Virus record (IMG/VR): IMGVR_UViG_3300005529_000095
Span: 1 to 24,894 of that record
Strand: one strand, 5' to 3'
Length of the DNA stretch: 24,894 nt
From: a virus
Below the pieces are notes generated by a model. The model was not told the DNA's origin. It searched no databases and worked only from the letters and a program-made list of their open reading frames with translations. The position numbers and the translations under genes were made by a program. Positions 22,262 to 24,894 of the stretch are shown here, piece by piece (within the stretch, counting starts at the first letter, position 1; each line of letters opens with the position of its first letter).

Positions 22262-24894
22262 ATGGCAAGATTTACAGATGAATTAGTCGGCTTTAATCCA
22301 TATATCCAGCAGGTACCTGTGGATGATTATGTCCGTGTGGGCCTGATGAAACAGCAGCAATACAATGAAGGTGTACAAAAGGTACAATCCTACATTGATT
22401 CTGTGGCAGGCATCGACGTGATCAAACCAGAACAAAAAGAGTATCTGCAAAACAGGGTTTCTCAATTACAAGGAGAGGTGGGGAAAATTCTGTCCGAAGA
22501 TTTCTCTAACCAGCAGATAGTCAATTCAGTAGGAAATCTTACTGCCAAAATAGCAAGAGATCCCATTGTCCAAAATGCTGTTTACTCCACCCAGCGCTAC
22601 CGTCAGGGGCTGGCAGCCATGAAAGATGCCAATGACAAGGGACAAGGAAGTCCTGCCAATGAGTACGTCTTCAATAAGAAAGTGCAGGATTGGTTAGGAG
22701 ATCATGATGTGAAGTCTACTTTCAATGGAGAATACGAGAAATACGTGGACACCAAAAAGCCCATCCTGGAGGCAATCAATGCCCTAAAACCCGGTGCTAA
22801 TGTTACCGATATCCCCTACGAAACCGATGCGCAAGGTAACTACCTCCTAGACGACAGAGGCAATCGAAAAATTGCATATGCTACCCTCCGGGAGAAATTA
22901 GAAGGTGTGCCAGAGGAGAGAGTAAAAATGGCTATTGAAGCATCGATTACTCCCCAGATGCGCAGGCAATTTGAGATTGATGGGATGTACGAGTACCGGG
23001 GACTGGACAAATTTGCGCTGAAAAAAATGGCAGATGCCTCCTATCAGAACAGGTTTGGCAAGATTAATGATATAGTACAAGGACTTACTGCTCAATTAAA
23101 TACGAGCAATAATAACGATGCTAGGAAAGAAGCCCTACGAGCACAAATAAAACGATATGATCTGCTGGCCAGGGACCTGCAGAACCAATACCGGAGTGAT
23201 ATGGAATCCCTGGATAGAGACCCAGAGGGCTATAAAGGGGCACTGCACTACCAGGACGAACTGGCCAAATACTCACTCGGCTACTCCTGGTCCAAGCATT
23301 CCCTCACATATGAGAAAAACCCGTTATTTGATGGAGTGATGAAAGAGAATGCCCAGCGCCTTAATTGGGCGAAACTGGACGAGCTCTCCAAGTACCATAC
23401 AGGTATGTTGGGCCTAAAGTCGCAGGAAGTGGAACTACGGAGACTGAGCCTTCAAGCTAAAATGGCCAAGGCAGCTGGACAAACAGGACTGCCGTTGGAT
23501 GCCCCAATCTTTGGTCCCATTGACCAGGAAAAACTGGAGAATGTCCACTTGTCCACTATCACCACCGAGATCGATAACATGTCCAAGGACTTGGATCAAC
23601 AGAAATTGCGTATGATCTCGCAGCTCGAAGGAGGAAGTGCCTGGGTGACCAATAACAATGGGCAGCTCATGTACAAAGATCAGGCTTCCAAGGACGCGGC
23701 AGAAACAGCCGTCGCCCAACTGAAGGCAGCCTATGACAAAGATCCATCGGCTGTCTCTCCTGCTGCTCAGACCTATTTCCGTAATAATGGTATTACGGAG
23801 GGTGTTATTAAGAACTTCCAGGCGACGGCTGATAAGATTGTGAAGGATGCGGATGAAAAATACGGCACCCAAAACCTAACTGCAGGACTGTCTCCCTTGA
23901 AGTTCAATGCCAATGGGCAAACCTATGAGTTTACTCCCAAAGAGATGCTGGACCTGGCAGAGAAAGAACAGGCTCAGGAAAGGAAATATCCAGAGCAGTA
24001 CATCACTCCTGATCCCCTGAGTGGAGGATCTGTGCGAATGCCCCGCTCTGCACAGGAAGAAGCTGCTTATATGTCAGCCTTTAGCCCCAAGGAAAAGGCG
24101 TTACTGGAAGCTTACCGCAAACAGGGAACCGATCCCTCTATTAGCAACACTTATGGAAAGGCTCGGGCTACACTGGCTTCCCCCAAAGCCTCTGCGATGT
24201 TGGCGGAGAGAGACCGCTTTATCCAGGAGCAGGCAAGAAGAGCATATACCCAACAGCAGCAACAAACCAACCCTATCATGGCCTATAAGCCGGAGCAGGC
24301 TACTAGGGCCAAGGCGCTCTTTATCCAACTCCTGAATGATCAGGTAGCTGCAGGAAAGGATAACCCCAATCCGCTGTTTGACCAGAAGAACATCTCCGCG
24401 ATGCTGGATGATAAGAATTTCCCCAAGACTACCTATGCATTGCACACCAATCCGGACGGTACCCAGTCCATCCGTTTCTCCAATACAGAGGTCACAGATA
24501 AGCCAAGGGAAATGGACATTACTCCGCAGCAGGCAGAGGTCCTCTTTGGTAGCTCAGTAAATGAGTTCAAGCCCATTCAACAAGCCATTAATCTCTCCAA
24601 GTATAACGGGGTAGGAGCTACTACCGACGTCCGGGGGCTGGGAAGAGAGAGTGCCTATAACATTCCCAGTAGCCCACAGTTACAGAATTACTCGGTGAAA
24701 TACCATGTAGAGGAACCTTTTAACGGGCAATACCAGGTGAAGCTCTACATCTATGATAAGGCAAGCAAGAAGTGGTTACCGGAGACCTATGTGGACCTGG
24801 ATGGAAGAATGCTGACCCCTGAGCAGGTAACTTCTGCTATCAACCATTTGACGGATAGTGAGATTGATCGCCTTAAAAAACAAGGACCCAGCCG
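22262..24894 (+). CDS. Second giant virion/cargo protein, 3'-truncated by window edge
   Basis: The frame is open from the ATG at 22262 to the end of the window, 877 complete codons with no stop. The N-terminus (MARFTDELVGFNPYIQQVPV, then YVRVGLMKQQQYNEGVQKVQ and SYIDSVAGIDV) matches a pattern I know from giant proteins of crAss-like and related phages. Residues about 25-130 are helical, with DFSNQQIVNSVGNLTAKIAR in the middle. Long coiled-coil-like helices recur at about 255-310 and 385-480. A Gln run (AYTQQQQQTNP, about 661-671) lies in the second half. Near the window end the sequence turns beta-rich (YSVKYHVEEPFNGQYQVKLY). No enzyme motif was recognised in the visible part. It has its own promoter, unlike the upstream cargo gene. 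Probably an internal virion protein. Confidence 0.65.
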   Translation, partial: MARFTDELVGFNPYIQQVPVDDYVRVGLMKQQQYNEGVQKVQSYIDSVAGIDVIKPEQKEYLQNRVSQLQGEVGKILSEDFSNQQIVNSVGNLTAKIARDPIVQNAVYSTQRYRQGLAAMKDANDKGQGSPANEYVFNKKVQDWLGDHDVKSTFNGEYEKYVDTKKPILEAINALKPGANVTDIPYETDAQGNYLLDDRGNRKIAYATLREKLEGVPEERVKMAIEASITPQMRRQFEIDGMYEYRGLDKFALKKMADASYQNRFGKINDIVQGLTAQLNTSNNNDARKEALRAQIKRYDLLARDLQNQYRSDMESLDRDPEGYKGALHYQDELAKYSLGYSWSKHSLTYEKNPLFDGVMKENAQRLNWAKLDELSKYHTGMLGLKSQEVELRRLSLQAKMAKAAGQTGLPLDAPIFGPIDQEKLENVHLSTITTEIDNMSKDLDQQKLRMISQLEGGSAWVTNNNGQLMYKDQASKDAAETAVAQLKAAYDKDPSAVSPAAQTYFRNNGITEGVIKNFQATADKIVKDADEKYGTQNLTAGLSPLKFNANGQTYEFTPKEMLDLAEKEQAQERKYPEQYITPDPLSGGSVRMPRSAQEEAAYMSAFSPKEKALLEAYRKQGTDPSISNTYGKARATLASPKASAMLAERDRFIQEQARRAYTQQQQQTNPIMAYKPEQATRAKALFIQLLNDQVAAGKDNPNPLFDQKNISAMLDDKNFPKTTYALHTNPDGTQSIRFSNTEVTDKPREMDITPQQAEVLFGSSVNEFKPIQQAINLSKYNGVGATTDVRGLGRESAYNIPSSPQLQNYSVKYHVEEPFNGQYQVKLYIYDKASKKWLPETYVDLDGRMLTPEQVTSAINHLTDSEIDRLKKQGPS

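Overview
The window looks like the virion-structure block of a large tailed phage of Bacteroidota, most likely a crAss-like phage (Crassvirales or a close relative). All genes lie on the + strand and are packed tightly, with TAATG and ATGA junctions. Start codons are preceded by A/T-rich sequence rather than Shine-Dalgarno motifs. Two intergenic sites match the Bacteroidota promoter pattern (TTTG, about 20 nt, TAnnTTTG). The gene order is that of the crAss-like structural module: capsid protein, capsid-adjacent proteins, fibre and lysis genes, ring/adaptor proteins, a giant tail-stabilisation ('muzzle') protein, then giant cargo/ejection proteins. Family assignments come from remembered family patterns and visible motifs; no database was searched.

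Layout. (1) Positions 1-2937: the 3' part of a probable major capsid protein, a 132-nt gap holding two strong RNA hairpins, and two capsid-adjacent conserved proteins joined by a 4-nt overlap. (2) 2964-4194: a 390-residue virion protein ending in a Thr/Ser run, closed by a rho-independent terminator. (3) 4207-9598: a cell-surface cassette with a CHAP-type lysin, a small structural protein, a small Thr-tailed protein, a tail-collar-domain fibre, a Cys-rich repeat fibre with a Thr tail, a fibre with FN3-like and ligand-binding-like regions and a Thr tail, and an 80-residue FN3-like protein. A second terminator closes it. (4) 9596-18081: a candidate promoter, a fusion of an N-terminal HTH-like region with a metallophosphoesterase, three conserved ring/adaptor-type proteins, and the 1647-residue muzzle protein. 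(5) 18081-24894: a 1379-residue multidomain cargo protein (zincin motif, Gly-Gly motifs, RNxNPGN lysozyme-like domain, helical C-terminus), then a near-perfect promoter and a second giant cargo-type protein cut by the right edge.

Reading as a whole: the left part builds the head, the middle cassette supplies host recognition and wall degradation, and the right part builds the short tail and the internal proteins delivered with the DNA. The most unusual feature is that four separate proteins end in runs of 14-37 Thr/Ser residues written with mixed synonymous codons. Two of the neighbouring fibre genes share an N-terminal motif and a Cys-bracketed repeat. No stretch over 300 bases lacks a gene; the largest gaps are 9515-9657 and 1130-1261. 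No tRNA, CRISPR array, insertion sequence, integrase or reverse transcriptase was seen.
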